Source of the DNA: Neurospora crassa OR74A | Taxonomy: Eukaryota; Ascomycota; Sordariomycetes; Sordariales; Sordariaceae | Assembly (NCBI RefSeq): GCF_000182925.2 | Contig: NC_026501.1 | Span: 5,745,917-5,809,916, forward strand | Reading direction: 5' to 3' | Length of the DNA stretch: 64,000 nucleotides | Shown here: positions 1 to 12,600 of the stretch, in pieces | Layout: each line of letters opens with the position of its first letter | Numbering within the stretch: the first letter of the stretch is position 1 | Position numbers and translations under genes: made by a program | Notes under the pieces: model-generated | Told to the model about the DNA's origin: nothing | The model's database searches: none | The model's input: the letters and a program-made list of their open reading frames with translations, nothing else

Positions 1-3000
1 TAATAATTTAATTGGCGCTTATTTATTTAAGGAATTTTAGGAGGTAGCGGTTCTAATTAAAGTAATTTATTTAATTAGTAACCTTAATTAGGACGTACTA
101 TTCTACGAAGAGATAATCTAGTAAGTATATTTAACTAAAATCTTTAATAAAAATATAAAGAAGTTCCTTAATAAAGTTAACCGCTCGATTAAAATAAAAA
201 ATAAAATTATCGCCCTCTTAAAGAAATTAAAGGGTTGCTAGTATATTAACGAAGTAGTAATATTCCTCCCCTCCTTAACCGAAGAAATCCTACTTTACTA
301 TTTATATAACTATAAAATTAAATTATAATTAAGGGCGACTCCTCCTAATACATAGCTATACTATATATCTTTAATAAAAACTAATATTATTAAGAAGTAG
401 ATCAATAATAATTTAAAAAAGAATTTTATCCACCTATCTTAATTTACGGCCGTATTTCCTATTCTTTTAATTAAGAAGCCCAGTAGCAACATCCGTATTT
501 ATATTAATTATTACAATATTAATAATATAATATTAAAATTATATTACCCTCTACTATTAATTAAGGAGACCCTTAATACAATTTATCGTACGAAGATTTT
601 TACTAAATTCAATATAATTACTATATTTAATAGGATTTGTATAAAGGAGGGATATAAATAGCTTACCGCTTTTATTACTCGGTTTAACCTCTACAAATTT
701 ATTATTTACCTATTCGGCCTTTAGAACGCCCTAGGGACTTTCTAGAACTATATTAATAACATTCTATACAATATCCTCAACGTATATATAATAACGTACT
801 TTAATAACGTTCTAGTTTATTCGAATAACGAAGAAGATTATAAGGATTATATTAAGGAGGTCTTCCAACGAATAATCCGAGCAGGATTTTAAATCGATAT
901 TAATAAATACAAATTCTATATTATAAGGACGAAATATTTAAATTTAATTATTATACCGGGAGGACTTAAAATAGATTTCGATAAGGTTTCCGCTATTGTA
1001 ATTTAAGAAGCTCTAGAAATTAAGAGAGTGCTATAATATTTCTTAGGCTTCGCTAATTTCTACTAACAATTTATTAAATACTTTTCGATTATTATTAGTC
1101 TATTATATAAATTAATAAAGAAGTTAGTTAATTAATAATAGACCGACTAATATTAAAAGTCCTTTAAAGCCCTTAAGAAAGCCTTTAGTAGTAGCCTAGT
1201 ACTTCGAATTTATAATTAATTTAAATAAATTATTATTGAGATAAATACTTCAAATTAGGCTTATAGTAGTATTTTATCCTAATATAATAAGAAGGGAGTC
1301 TTATACTTAGTTACTTATTTCAATTAATAATATTCTTCGGCCGAATACAATTACAATATTTATAATAAAGAGTTACTCGCTATTATTAAGGCCCTTAAAG
1401 AGTAGCGCTCTAAGTTGGAAAATACCTAAAAACCGTTCGAAGTCTTTATTGACTATAGAAATTTAAAGACTTTTATAATTAATAAGCAATTTACCCCCCG
1501 TTATATATATTAATTTCAATTCCTCTCCTATTTTAATTTTATAATTAAGTACTACCCTAAATCTTTATAAATATATCCCAACGCACTAAATAAGAAACTA
1601 AAAGACTTACTTAAGGATAACGCCGACGAGAGGCTGCTAATTAGGAATAAAATTTTATTTAATTATAATATTTTTATTAATAGAATATTTATTTTAGAAG
1701 ACGGAAATAAAGAGGTCGATATTAATACCGAATATATTTACAATTTAAAAGTATTAAATAAGAAGTTAATAGATAATTTAGTAGTGGAAGGCTACGAAAA
1801 ATCGATAATATTTTAAAATATTATTATATACCTAACGGACCCTAATTATCGAATATAATCTAAAGAGGTTAAGGATTATATAAAACGAATCCCTTTTGCC
1901 GAATATTATATAATTTAAGGATAAGCGTACTTTTATAGCGCTATCTTCGTCGACCCTACTAATATAGAACTTTATCTCTCGTTCCTCCAACGTATTTACA
2001 ATTCGCCGGCCGCCGGCTACCCGGATTACAAAAAGACTTATTCGCTATTATTATAATCCTTCTTTTAATTAGGAATATATATTATAATCTAATTGTATTA
2101 TAAAATTTATTTAGTATACGCTAAGTCCAAACTATTATAATATACCCCCTATAGTTTTTTAAAACCGTTAGTAATACCCTTCGTACTATAAAAGGATATT
2201 TCGATCGACTATATTACCCCGCTTACACCCTATTTACACTATAAACAAGATTTTAAGTACGTTACTATTATTATCGATCAGCTAATAAAAATATAGTATT
2301 ATATCCCTACTATAGGTTTAATAGTAGAAGAATTAATAGAACGTTTTATAGAGAGAATTTATAGTATTTATAATTTACTAGATTCTATTATCTCCAACTA
2401 TAATACTTAATTTATTTCGCAATTCTAAAGAACCCTATTATTACAATTAGAAATCGCCCTTAAACCCTCCTCGGCTTTCTACTCTACTACCAATAGCTAG
2501 ACCGAATATATTAATACTAAAATAGAAAAATACCTTCGCTTTTATATTAATTAGGTATAGGATAATTAAGTAGATTAGTTACTAATCGCAAAATTCGCTA
2601 AGAATAACTTAGTTTCTAAGACTACCAATATCTCTCCCTTCTTTATTAATTACAATTTCTACCCCTATATAAGTATTAAACTAATAAAACTATACCCACT
2701 AGAGATATTAGTAGTATAATAAACTAAATATTTTAAAGTTAATGAGCTAGCTAATTAATTTAAATAAGTTTTAAATTTTATTACGAATTAAGCCCAGTAA
2801 ATATAGTAGTACTATAAAAATAATATAAATACCCAACGAACCAACGCACTAAAATATAAGAAGGGAGATAGGGTCCTACTTAATATTAAGAATTTTAATA
2901 CCGGCTGCCCCTAGGCTAAATTTATACCCCTCTTCGAAGGATTATTCAAAATTATTAAAGCAAATAGCTATTAAATTATACTCAAACTCCTAATTAATAT

Positions 3001-3460
3001 AAAGTATAGCCTAACGTTTTATATTAGTAAAATTAAACTATAGAACGAGTAAAGTTTTTTAGGGTAGATAGATATAGGAGAATAGGACGTTCGCGCCAAT
3101 TACGGCCGAATTATAAAGAGGACCGACGATAGGGAGGATTTGGTAGAATACAAATTTAAAAGGATTAATAAATATTAGAAGAATAATAAGGGCTATTAGA
3201 AATACTTTATTATTTAGGTACTTCTATATACGCTATTATAGTAGCCGCGCGCTAACGTATTTATAGCCCCTAACGTTGTACGGGCCTTCTACAATAAATA
3301 CCCGGAGGTACTATACCCGCCGGTTTGGGCGGTAGCGGAGAAAAAGCGGAAGGAGAAGGAGGTAGAGTAGGAAGCTCTAACTTTACGGCGGAGGTTATAA
3401 CAATAACTATTAGCGGTAATAAGGATTTTTTAAGAGCGGACCGCTTATTTAATAGGGATT
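1..3460 (+). pseudogene. Ty3/gypsy pol remnant, copy A (RIP-degraded)
   Basis: This is the 3' part of a gypsy polyprotein gene whose 5' end lies outside the window. Plus-strand translation, broken by many stops, still shows reverse transcriptase at about 395-960 (decayed INNNLKKNFI, IRIYINYYNINN and the catalytic box as YFNNVLVYS where YLDDVLVYS is expected, about 797-823). RNase H follows at about 1200-1680 (EINTSNQAYSS, SAEYNYNIYNKELLAI) and integrase core at about 1980-2640 (the block PSSAFYSTTNS*TEYINT, expected as STAFHPQTDGQTE). A chromodomain-like tail follows to about 3300. Asp codons read as Asn and Arg/Gln codons read as stop, the expected result of C-to-T/G-to-A changes. It is colinear with copy B at a constant offset of about 6,883 bp. 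Confidence 0.88.
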
Positions 3461-3726
3461 TCTATTATAGGGTTAGCCTGTGTGCCTTATACTTAGTACT
3501 AGCGTACAGTAGCTTCTAAGACTGCCGTACGCTGTTATTACCGCCGGTAAGCCGGCTGTTGCCGGTAGCTAATTAATAGGAACGCTGCCGGCCGCGGGTC
3601 TACTAGACTATCGTCGGCTGCCTTTATAAGGCTAGCCTTCCGGGCACTTAGTTACACACTTCTCTTCCTTTCTCCTTCGTACAATTACGTATAATTACAA
3701 CTACTATCTACCCTTTATCCGTAATA
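3461..3726 (+). repeat. Gypsy LTR 1, shared between copies A and B, 5'-truncated
   Basis: This stretch matches 10,345-10,666 and, in part, 10,667-10,828: shared CCGCCGGTAAGCCGGCTGTT, GGCCGCGGGTCTAC, CCTTCCGGGCAC and TTCTCTTCCTTTCTCC blocks. It follows copy A pol and precedes copy B gag, so it serves as 3' LTR of A and 5' LTR of B. Compared with LTR 2 it lacks about 55 bp at its start (the part matching about 10,350-10,405). The end is placed at the decayed GTAATA, where an ancestral GTAACA would give the usual CA end. Boundaries are approximate. Confidence 0.75.
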
Positions 3727-3959
3727 ATTAATTATACCTTTTAACTATTATATTTATAGTATAAAACCTTTCTTTTATTATATAATTAATCCTCAAAATA
3801 TTAGCGCGTATATATAGGAATCGCCTCATTAACGAGTCGCCGAGTCCAGCACACCAAAAGCCCCGACCAATAATCGTAGTTACGATTGTTACGGTCCTAG
3901 TCTCACTCCCTTTATTTAGTAAATAAGGGTAGACACTCTTTATTTAAGAGATAAGAAAC

Positions 3960-5615
3960 CGCTTTGTACAATTATCTTTTTTTTATATTTAATAACGAGA
4001 ATAGTAATTATATATCCTTCTTACTTATTAATAACTTTAACGACCTTATTAACCTTAGCGCCCTTCTTCGGAATATACTATTTAATTTAAATAATATTTA
4101 TAAAGTATTTAATAAAATTATTAGTACTATTAATATTACTATTTATTAAGCAGCGCTCATCGAGCTTCTTCCTTTAATAATAATTAGCAATCTTCTCACC
4201 GGTATTAATAATAATAAGGAGAAGAAGGCTATTCTCTGCGCTTAATTCGATGTAGCTAATAATATTATTTAAAACCCCGCTTTCCGTTTAATTATCGCTC
4301 TGCTCGGCCGCCTTTACTAAAATAACCTTACTTAATATAAAAATATTACTATTAATTTCGAACGTAGTAAAAATGAATTGAAGATTGTCTGCGCGGTAGC
4401 TATTAAAGTTTAAAATAATTTTAATTAAAAAAACTTCAACTTTTTCAATTTATTAATTAAATTTAACGCCCTCTAAAAGAAATTTAACAACCTTACTATA
4501 AACTACATTATATTTAAATCTTATAATACTAATATTAAATCCTTATATAATAACCTTATTAAAATATCCAATACTAGTACTAATAAGATATCGTCCTTAA
4601 AATAAATTATAGAAAATCCGCTAATTTTTACTAGTAAAAAGAATATTAGCACTGCTTATAAGTACGAAATTTTTAAGGTATAATATTTCTATATCTAGTC
4701 TTAGTAAAAGTGCGACCCCCTCCTATATATTAATAAAGATATTAAAATTATTTGTACTACTATATTATTAAGTCCTAAAATCTTATCCAGTATTTAAAAT
4801 AATTTAAATATTATTTAAAATAGAGGAAATATAGATTTTTAATATTAGAAGATAGGCGCCGAATTTATAGAGTATCTAATTACCCGTTTTTAGAATATTA
4901 ATTTAAAGATAGATACTAGCCGTCGTTTTAAGGAGTTCTTTATAAAAAATATATCTTTTATAAAGTTCGAACTAGAGCTTACTAATTTAATAAACCTCTA
5001 TAACCTTAATAACTTTATAAAAGTTTACTACCTACGTAATAAAATTAATAAATACTTCTATAACGCTCTCGCGCACTACAACCTTCCTAAAGCTAATAAT
5101 TTTAAGAAATAATTTATAATCTGCTGTACTATCGCTAATAATTTAGAAAATACCGACTACCGCTATAAAATAAATATTTATATCTTCGGTAATAGTGCCC
5201 CTACCGGTAGAAGCTCTAGTAGTACTAATACTAATATAGGTAGCGCTAATTCTCGTAATATTAATAACATTCCTATTAGCTAGGGTAATAATAAAATAGA
5301 CTTTAATATTATCGACTTCGCTATTTTTATTTATAAGGACGTTCTTAATTAGTATACCCGCAAGGGCAAATACCGCCGTTATAGTAGTAATAACTATATC
5401 GCCCGTAATTACCTCGCTTTAATTAATTATAGCTCCTAAGGCCCCTAGTATAATAAAGGTAAGAAGAATAAAGGTAAGGGAAGAAGTAAGGGCCGTTGTA
5501 ATAAAAAGAAAGTCTATACTATTGAGGCCGCGCCCGCCGCCGCTACTACCCCAACCGCAATTACCGCCGCCACCGTAGCCAGTAATAAATATTATAATAA
5601 ACTGGAAAACGCTTA
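3960..5615 (+). pseudogene. Gag remnant of gypsy copy B with decayed zinc knuckle
   Basis: This is the structural (capsid/nucleocapsid) gene of copy B, with interrupted plus-strand frames. Near 5,366-5,420 the translation reads KGKYRRYSSNNYIARNYLAL; replacing TAT/TAC Tyr codons by TGT/TGC Cys and Asn by Asp or Gly gives the retroviral CCHC pattern C-x2-C-x4-H-x4-C. This is followed by a basic GKGRSKGRC-like tail. The upstream half has gag-like text (FYNALAHYNLPKANNF at about 5,050-5,105). The Cys-to-Tyr pattern is what G-to-A RIP predicts. The start is not definable. Confidence 0.65.
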
Positions 5616-8600
5616 ACTTCTATACCCAATCGCATATAGAAGCCCTTCCTATCGTTATTATAAAAACGAGTTTTAGACTTTTTAAAATTAAAGGGTTTAG
5701 AAGAGGTTAGGATATAATTGTTAAATAGTTCTACTTCCCTAAATTTAATATTCTTATCCTTTTATATTATAATTAAATTATATAAAAATTATTATATTAC
5801 CCTTATTAATTCTAACTATTTTATATTTACTTTTATTAACTACTCTTTTATTACTAAATATAACCTCCTTTACTTCCGCCTTTATTAAATAAAGAAGCTC
5901 GTTTTTATTAATAGAATAGTTAAAGGTATTATCTCTAAAAGGGTAACAATCAAACTCTATATTAGATATTATATTAAAATAGTTACTTTCTTAATTTATA
6001 ATATTTCGAAGAACTATTTAATTATTTTAGGTTTCCTATAGATATAATATTATAAATTAAAAATTAATTATAATTAATATAGAGTATATTTTATTAGCCC
6101 GGGATATAGAAGATGCTATTTGCCTATCGACTTCTCTAAAGATTAATCGGTGGTGCCGAAAGCCCTTATTAACCGAATTTCGGCTACGGCTATCTGTAGT
6201 AAGGCCGCCCTAACCCCCTAACCGCCTCCGGAATATAATGTAGTTAGAGAAGTATTAATACTAATAATAGCGATAACCTTAAGGAATAGGGCTACGAATT
6301 TTATTAGGGTTATATTAATACCGGCGCATCTATTACGAAACAGAGTTATTAACCCTACTTAAATAAAATTACTACTACCGCCGCCGCTACCGCTACCTTC
6401 TATAGTAGAGGAGGTTACTATAATACTACTTATTGTCTATACCGGCTATTGAACTATCTCGCCCTCTATTAAAGTATTAATAATTAGTAAGGCCAGATTT
6501 AAAGTCGGTATTATTAGTATAATTACTCTCCTAATTAAGATTAAGAGCCTAATATATTACGAACCCTATATTTATTTTAAAAGCTAGTACGTTTTTATAA
6601 ATATAAAGCACCTCTGTGCCGGTTGCTACCGTAATTTCAATACGGATTCTTCTATTAAATTAAATAATATTAAGGAATTTAACGCTACTACTTTTAACTT
6701 CGTCTATAAATCCTAATAGTTATAGCTATATATTATAAACTATACTAAATTTAAAAGGTTGGCTACTATAGCGGAAATTTAGAATATAGATTTAACCGAG
6801 GAAATAATTATAAATATTATAACCGGTAATAGCTAGTAGTATAAGGAAAGTTTCCCTTCCTGATTCTACCCTTTTATCGATAATTTAATTAGCGCCCACT
6901 TATCCAAGGAATCCCAAGAGGCGGCAATTCTAGCTAAAACAATCTACCTAATTAACGAATTCAATTAAAATACACCTCTTTACAAAGAGATAATTTAGTA
7001 CGTATATTTAATTAAAATTTCCAATAAAAACGCAAGGAAGTTCCTTAATAAAGCCAACCGTCCAATTAAAATAAAGGATAAAATTATTACTATTTTAAAG
7101 AAGATAGAGGAATAGTATTATATTAACGAAGTAGTAGCCTTCTTCCTAACCTTAACCGAAGAAGTCCCGCCTAATTAATCCTATAACTATAAGATCGAAC
7201 TTCAATTAGGAATAACCCCGCTTAATATAAGGCCACACTATATATCCCTAATTAAAATTAATATCGTTAAAAAATAAATTAATAATAATTTAAAAAAGAA
7301 TTTTATTCGCCCGTTTTAATTAGCGGCTACTTCCCCTATCCTTTTAATAAAGAAGCCCAACGGCGGCGTCCGTATTTATATTAATTACTATAATATTAAT
7401 AATATAATACTAAAATTATATTATCTACTACTATTAATTAAGGAAACGCTCGACACTATTTACTATATAAAGATTTTTATTAAATTAAATATTATTACGG
7501 CTTTTAATAAAATCTATATAAAGGAGGGATATAAATAATTTACTACGTTTATAACCCGGTTCGGCCTCTATAAATTTATTATCTACCTATTCGGCCTCTA
7601 AAGCGCCTTAAGGATTTTTTAGAACTATATTAATAATATCCTATATAATATCCTTAATATATATATAATTATATATTTCAATAACGTCCTAATCTATTTA
7701 AATAATAAAAAAGACTACAAAAATTATATTAAGGAGGTCCTTTAATAAATAATTCGAATAGGACTTTAAATTAATATTAATAAATATAAATTCTATATTA
7801 TAAGGACGAAATACTTAGGTCTAATTATTATACTAGGAGGATTTAAAATAAATCTTAATAAAATCTCCGCTATTGTAACTTAAGAAGTTCTAAAAATTAA
7901 AAGAGCACTACAACGTTTCCTAAGCTTCGCTAACTTCTACCGACAATTTATTAAATACTTTTTAATTATTATTAATCTATTATACAAATTAATAAAGAAG
8001 TCAATTAATTAGTAATAGACTAACTAATACTAAAAGTCCTTTAAAACCCTTAAGAAGGCCTTTAATAGTAGCCTAATACTTCGAATCTACAATTAATCTA
8101 AATAGACTATTATCGAAATAAATACTTCGAATTAGGCTTGCAATAGTATTCTATCCCAATATAACGAGAAGGGAGTTTTATACCCAGTCATTTACTTTAA
8201 CTAACAATACTCTTCAGCCGAATATAACTATAATATTTATAATAAGGAGTTATTCGCTATTATTAAGGCCCTTAAGGAATAGCGCTCTAAATTAGAAGGT
8301 ACTTAAAAATTATTTAAAATCCTTACCGACTATAAAAATTTAAAGACCTTTATAATTAATAAGCAATTTACCCCCTATTATATACGTTAATCTTAATTCC
8401 TCTCCTATTTTAATTTTATAATTAAATATTACCTTAAATCTTTATAAGTATATTCTAACGTACTAAATAGGAAATTAGAGGATTTACCTAAAGATAACAC
8501 TAATAAGAAGCTATTAGTTAAGAATAAAGTCTTATTTAACTATAATATTTTTATTAATAGAGTATTTATTCTAGAGGATGGAAATAAGGAGGTCGATATT

Positions 8601-10340
8601 AATATTAAATATATTTATAATTTAGAGGTATTAAACAAGAAGTTAATAAATAATTTAGTAGCAGAGGGCTACGAAAAATCGATAATACTTTAGAATATTA
8701 TTATATATTTAATAGACCCTAACCGTTAAATATAATTTAAAGAGGTTAAGGATTATATAAAATAGGTCCCCTTCGCTAAATACTATACAATTTAAAAATA
8801 GGTATATTTCCGCGGTACCATCCTTATCGACCCTATTAATATAGAACTTTATTTTTCGCTCTTCTATCGTATTTATAATTTACTAGCCGCCAGCTACCCA
8901 GATTACAAAAAGATATACTTACTATTATTATAATCCTTCTTTTAATTAAGAATATACGCTACAGTCCGGTTGTACTATAAAACTTATTTAGTATACGCTA
9001 AATCTAAATTATTATAATACATCTCTTATAGTTTTTTAAAACTATTAGCAATACTATTCGTATTATAGAAGGATATTTCAATTAATTACATTACCCCGCT
9101 CACGCCCTATCTACGCTACGGATAAAATTTTAGGCATATCGCCGTTATTATTAACTAGCTTATTAAAATATAGTATTATATCCCTATTATAAGTTTAATA
9201 GCAGAAGAATTAGTAGAACGCTTTATAAAAAAAGTCTATAGTATTTATAATCTACTAAATTCTATTATCTTTAATTACGGTACCTAATTTATTTCGTAGT
9301 TTTAGAGAGCCTTATCGTTACAATTAGAAGTCGCCCTCAAACCCTCCTCCACTTTCCACCCCGCTACTAATAGCTAAACTAAGCGTATTAATACTAAAAT
9401 AAAGAAATACCTTCGCTTTTATATTAATTAAACATAGGACGATTAGGTAAATTAATTATTAATTACAGAGTTCGTTAGGAATAATTTAATTTTTAAAACT
9501 ACTAGTATCTCCCCCTTCTTTATTAACTACAACTTCTACCTTCATATAAACATCGAACTAATTAAACTATACCCGCTAAAGATATTAGCGGTATAATAAA
9601 TTAAATATTTTAAAGCTAATAAATTAATTAACTAATTTAAATAAATTTTAAATTTTATTACGAATTAAGCCCGGTAAATATAGTAATACTATAAAAATAA
9701 TACGAATATCTAATAGACTAATATACTAAAATATAAGAAGGGAGATAGGGTCCTACTTAATATTAAAAACTTTAATACCGGCCGTCCTTATATTAAGCTT
9801 ATACCCTTTTTTAAAGGACCGTTCGAAATCGTTAAAGTAGACAACTATCGAATTATACTTAAACTCCTAATTAATATAAAGTATAGCCCAACGTTCTATA
9901 TTAGTAAAATTAAATTATAGGACGAAGAAGGTCTTCCGGAGTAGATAGATACAGAGGAATAAAATATTCGTACTAATTACAACCGAATTATAAGGAGGAC
10001 TAACAATAGGGAGGATTTTATAGAATATAAATTCAAAAGGATTAATAAATACTAGAGGAATAATAAGGGCCGTTAGGAATACCTTATCGTCTAAGTACCT
10101 CTATATATACCGTTATAACAACCGCGCACCGACGTATTTATAACCTCCAACGCTATACGGGCCTTCTACAACGAATACCCGGAAGTACTATACCTACCGG
10201 CTTAGGCGGCAGTAGAAAAAAAGCGGAAGGAGAAGGAGAAGGAGGAAGAGCAGGAGGCTCTAATTCCGCAGCGGAAGTTACAACAATACCCACTAGCAGC
10301 AGCAATAAGGATTTTTCAAGAATGGACCGCTTATTTAATA
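5616..10340 (+). pseudogene. Pol remnant of gypsy copy B (PR-RT-RH-INT-chromodomain)
   Basis: The polyprotein gene is colinear with copy A from about 6,884 on. An aspartic-protease active site is visible as INTGASITKQSY at about 6,313-6,350 (DTGAS expected; the Asp codon became Asn). RT runs about 7,280-7,850, with its catalytic box again YFNNVLIY near 7,672-7,695. RNase H covers about 8,090-8,560 and integrase about 8,870-9,530. The C-terminal region to 10,330 matches copy A 2,850-3,450 and resembles the chromodomain-type tail of chromoviruses, though that domain call is inference. Numerous stops make it non-functional. Confidence 0.83.
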
Positions 10341-10344
10341 GGGA

Positions 10345-10666
10345 TTTTTATTATTTTATATAATATTAGTTAGCCATATAGCTTCTTTTAATCCAGGGAA
10401 GTATTATAGAATTAACCTATATACCTTATACCTAGTACTAGCGTATAGCAACTTCTAAAACTACTATACGCTATTATTACCGCCGGCAAGCCGGCTATTG
10501 CCGGTAGCTAATTGGTAGGAACGCTACCGGCCGCGGGTCTACCAAACCATCGTCGGCCGCCTTCATAAGGCCAGCCTTCCGGGCACTCGGCTACACACTT
10601 CTCTTCCTTTCTCCTTCGTACAATTACGCATAATCACAACTACTATCTACCCTTTGCCTATAATAA
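10345..10666 (+). repeat. Gypsy LTR 2 (3' LTR of copy B)
   Basis: This is a 322-bp unit: the sequence TTTTATTATTTTATATAATA opens here at 10,345 and opens again at 10,667 at the start of LTR 3. It is the longest complete LTR copy of this family in the window. It retains GC-rich patches (CCGCCGGCAAGCCGGC, GGCCGCGGGTCTACC) while the ends are AT-rich. Confidence 0.75.
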
Positions 10667-10828
10667 TTTTTATTATTTTATATAATATTAATTAATTATA
10701 TAACTTCTTTTAGTCCGGGGAAGTATTATAGGGTTAACTTATATACTTTATACCTAGTGCTAATATATAGTAGCTTTTAAGACTGCTGTACGTTGTTATT
10801 ACCGCTGGTAAGCCGACTATTGCCGGTA
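10667..10828 (+). repeat. Gypsy LTR 3, truncated by assembly gap
   Basis: A second LTR copy lies directly abutting LTR 2 in the same orientation. It matches the first 162 bases of LTR 2 (including AGTCCGGGGAAGTATTATAG and the ATTACCGC..GGTAAGCCG block) before the run of N. A direct LTR-LTR junction is unusual for simple insertion and suggests recombination, or assembly collapse at the gap. Confidence 0.72.
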
Positions 10829-10928
10829 NNNNNNNNNNNNNNNNNNNNNNNNNNNNNNNNNNNNNNNNNNNNNNNNNNNNNNNNNNNNNNNNNNNNNNNN
10901 NNNNNNNNNNNNNNNNNNNNNNNNNNNN
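10829..10928. other. Assembly gap of 100 N
   Basis: Exactly 100 N bases, the conventional filler for a gap of unknown size. It lies inside a repeated LTR and next to a trinucleotide microsatellite, so real sequence of unknown length is missing here. Confidence 0.99.
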
Positions 10929-10976
10929 TTACTATTATTATTATTATTATTACTACTATTATTATTATTATTATTA
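10929..10976. repeat. (TTA/ATT)n microsatellite at gap edge
   Basis: An almost uninterrupted run of ATT/ACT triplets starts straight after the N run. It probably contributed to the assembly break. Confidence 0.85.
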
Positions 10977-10999
10977 ATCTAACCACTATTATTATAGAA

Positions 11000-12600
11000 A
11001 GCGGCGTTATTAAAGGATTTAAATAAGCTGCAATATAATTTTACCTATCCCTCTTAATTATTACAATTAGGGGTATTATATTAGTAAGATATTATTATAT
11101 AGAAATCCTTATTAACTTTATCTTTAAATATACGGACCTTTATAACCGCATTATAGTTATACTTGTCCGCTAATATAGTAAATTATACTTCGAAGTCGGT
11201 AAAGTTAGCGAATTTATTATTAAAGCCTATACCCTACTTTAATTAGGCTATAGCCTTCTTAAAAATAGTAATAATATTACTTTATTAGAAACAAGAGGCT
11301 AAATAATTTAGGAATCCCTATCCCGTAGGTTAATCCTAGGCGGCCGAGTAATAAGGGTTATTTAGGATCTTTTTTATACTTATAGTAATAATAATTTTAA
11401 CTTCGCTACTTAAATAACTTATAGCATATAGGAACTTAATCTTTTTATTTATAAAATTGTAACTATCGACCTCCTAGCGGGTACGAATAACTATAAATTA
11501 AGTAATAAATTAATTATAATATTTAAATATATTTTTCTCCTCGCTTATAAATTATTTAGGGTTTTTAGTTAGATTACAACGTCGGATATAAATATTTACT
11601 ACCGGGGCGGGGATAAAGTAGTATCCTCCTAAGCCTATAAAGTAATTAACAAGGCTACTACCTCCGCTTAAACTACTAGGACTACCGGGATTAAACTTTC
11701 TAAGTCTATTAATACTTCCATCTATTCCAAGCTTCTAACTAGTAAATTCGCCGGCTCCTCCTATACTATTAATATTAAACCTACTAGTATTAATATTACT
11801 AGTAGTAGCTCCGTTCCTACTACTATTATTAGTATAGCTAGAACCTCCTCCTCTAGGAACTTCCTCTTTAATATTATATATATTTAATTCGTTATTATTA
11901 TTTATATATATAAAGAACCTAGAACTCTTAGTAGTTACTTCCACTATTTTAATTGCGCCAAATTAAGCTTCAATTTAAGCGTTTCTAAACTTTTACTTAA
12001 TATAATTAAACTCTTCGCAAAGGATCTTAGCCCGGTTAGCCTCAGCGAGGGCTTCCTTATAATTAGTATTTATTTCTTCGAATATATTATTCTAAAATTA
12101 GGACGCAATTAATAAATCAATATATTATTACTCCACTACTATAATATTACGTTCCTTCTAAGTAATGATAGTATATAGAGAATTATTATCCGACTATAGG
12201 GAAGTAACGTTCTTCTATAGGATTATATTCTCCCTAATAACGCTATTATATTTTTATTACTACTAATTAACTTAAATAGCCTATTAGGCTTTAAAGTTCT
12301 CGAATATAGTAATACAAGTTTTAAATCCCTCTACTTCCTTCTTAAATACGGCGGCCAACTTATCCTTCGCCTCTATAATAGCGTTAACTTTATTATTAAA
12401 ATTTTTAAATTTAATATTAAAGTAATAAAGTAATTTTATAACCTCTTCGGAATCCCTAGCCTTTTCGGCAAAGTCTTTAAGGATTAAAAAGTTAATTACC
12501 TCCTTTTTATAAATATATTAAAATTAATCAAAGCCCTTCAATAGTACTAGGAATACCTTACGTAGGTTAATTTAACCCTATTAAGATTATAGTTAATTAT
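11000..12600 (-). pseudogene. Probable retroelement gag remnant, minus strand (element C)
   Basis: Minus-strand translation, interrupted by stops, gives a long charged alpha-helical N-terminal part (EVIKLLYYFNIKFKNF, AKDKLAAVFKKEVEGF and NYKEALAEANRAKILCEEFN; about 12,450-11,990). A Gly/Ser/Asn-rich linker follows (about 11,940-11,640), then a block ending with NNKFANFTDFEV and IFKDKVNKDFYITILL at about 11,250-11,090. The last part resembles the capsid segment of fungal Ty3-type gag proteins, where it is followed by a short Pro-rich or zinc-knuckle end. The assignment is by pattern memory only. The downstream pol would lie in or beyond the N gap. It could instead be an unrelated coiled-coil gene. 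Confidence 0.4.

Larger units (their letters stand above)
3461..10666 (+). mobile_element. Full-length RIP-inactivated Ty3/gypsy retrotransposon, copy B
   Basis: The order is LTR 1, gag (about 3,960-5,610), protease (about 6,310), RT, RNase H, integrase and chromodomain-like tail to about 10,340, then LTR 2. The overall span is about 7.2 kb, a normal size for a Ty3/gypsy element. All coding frames are broken by transitions, so the copy must be dead. It forms a head-to-tail array with copy A, sharing one LTR. No target duplication can be defined because both flanks are copies of the same family. Confidence 0.82.
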
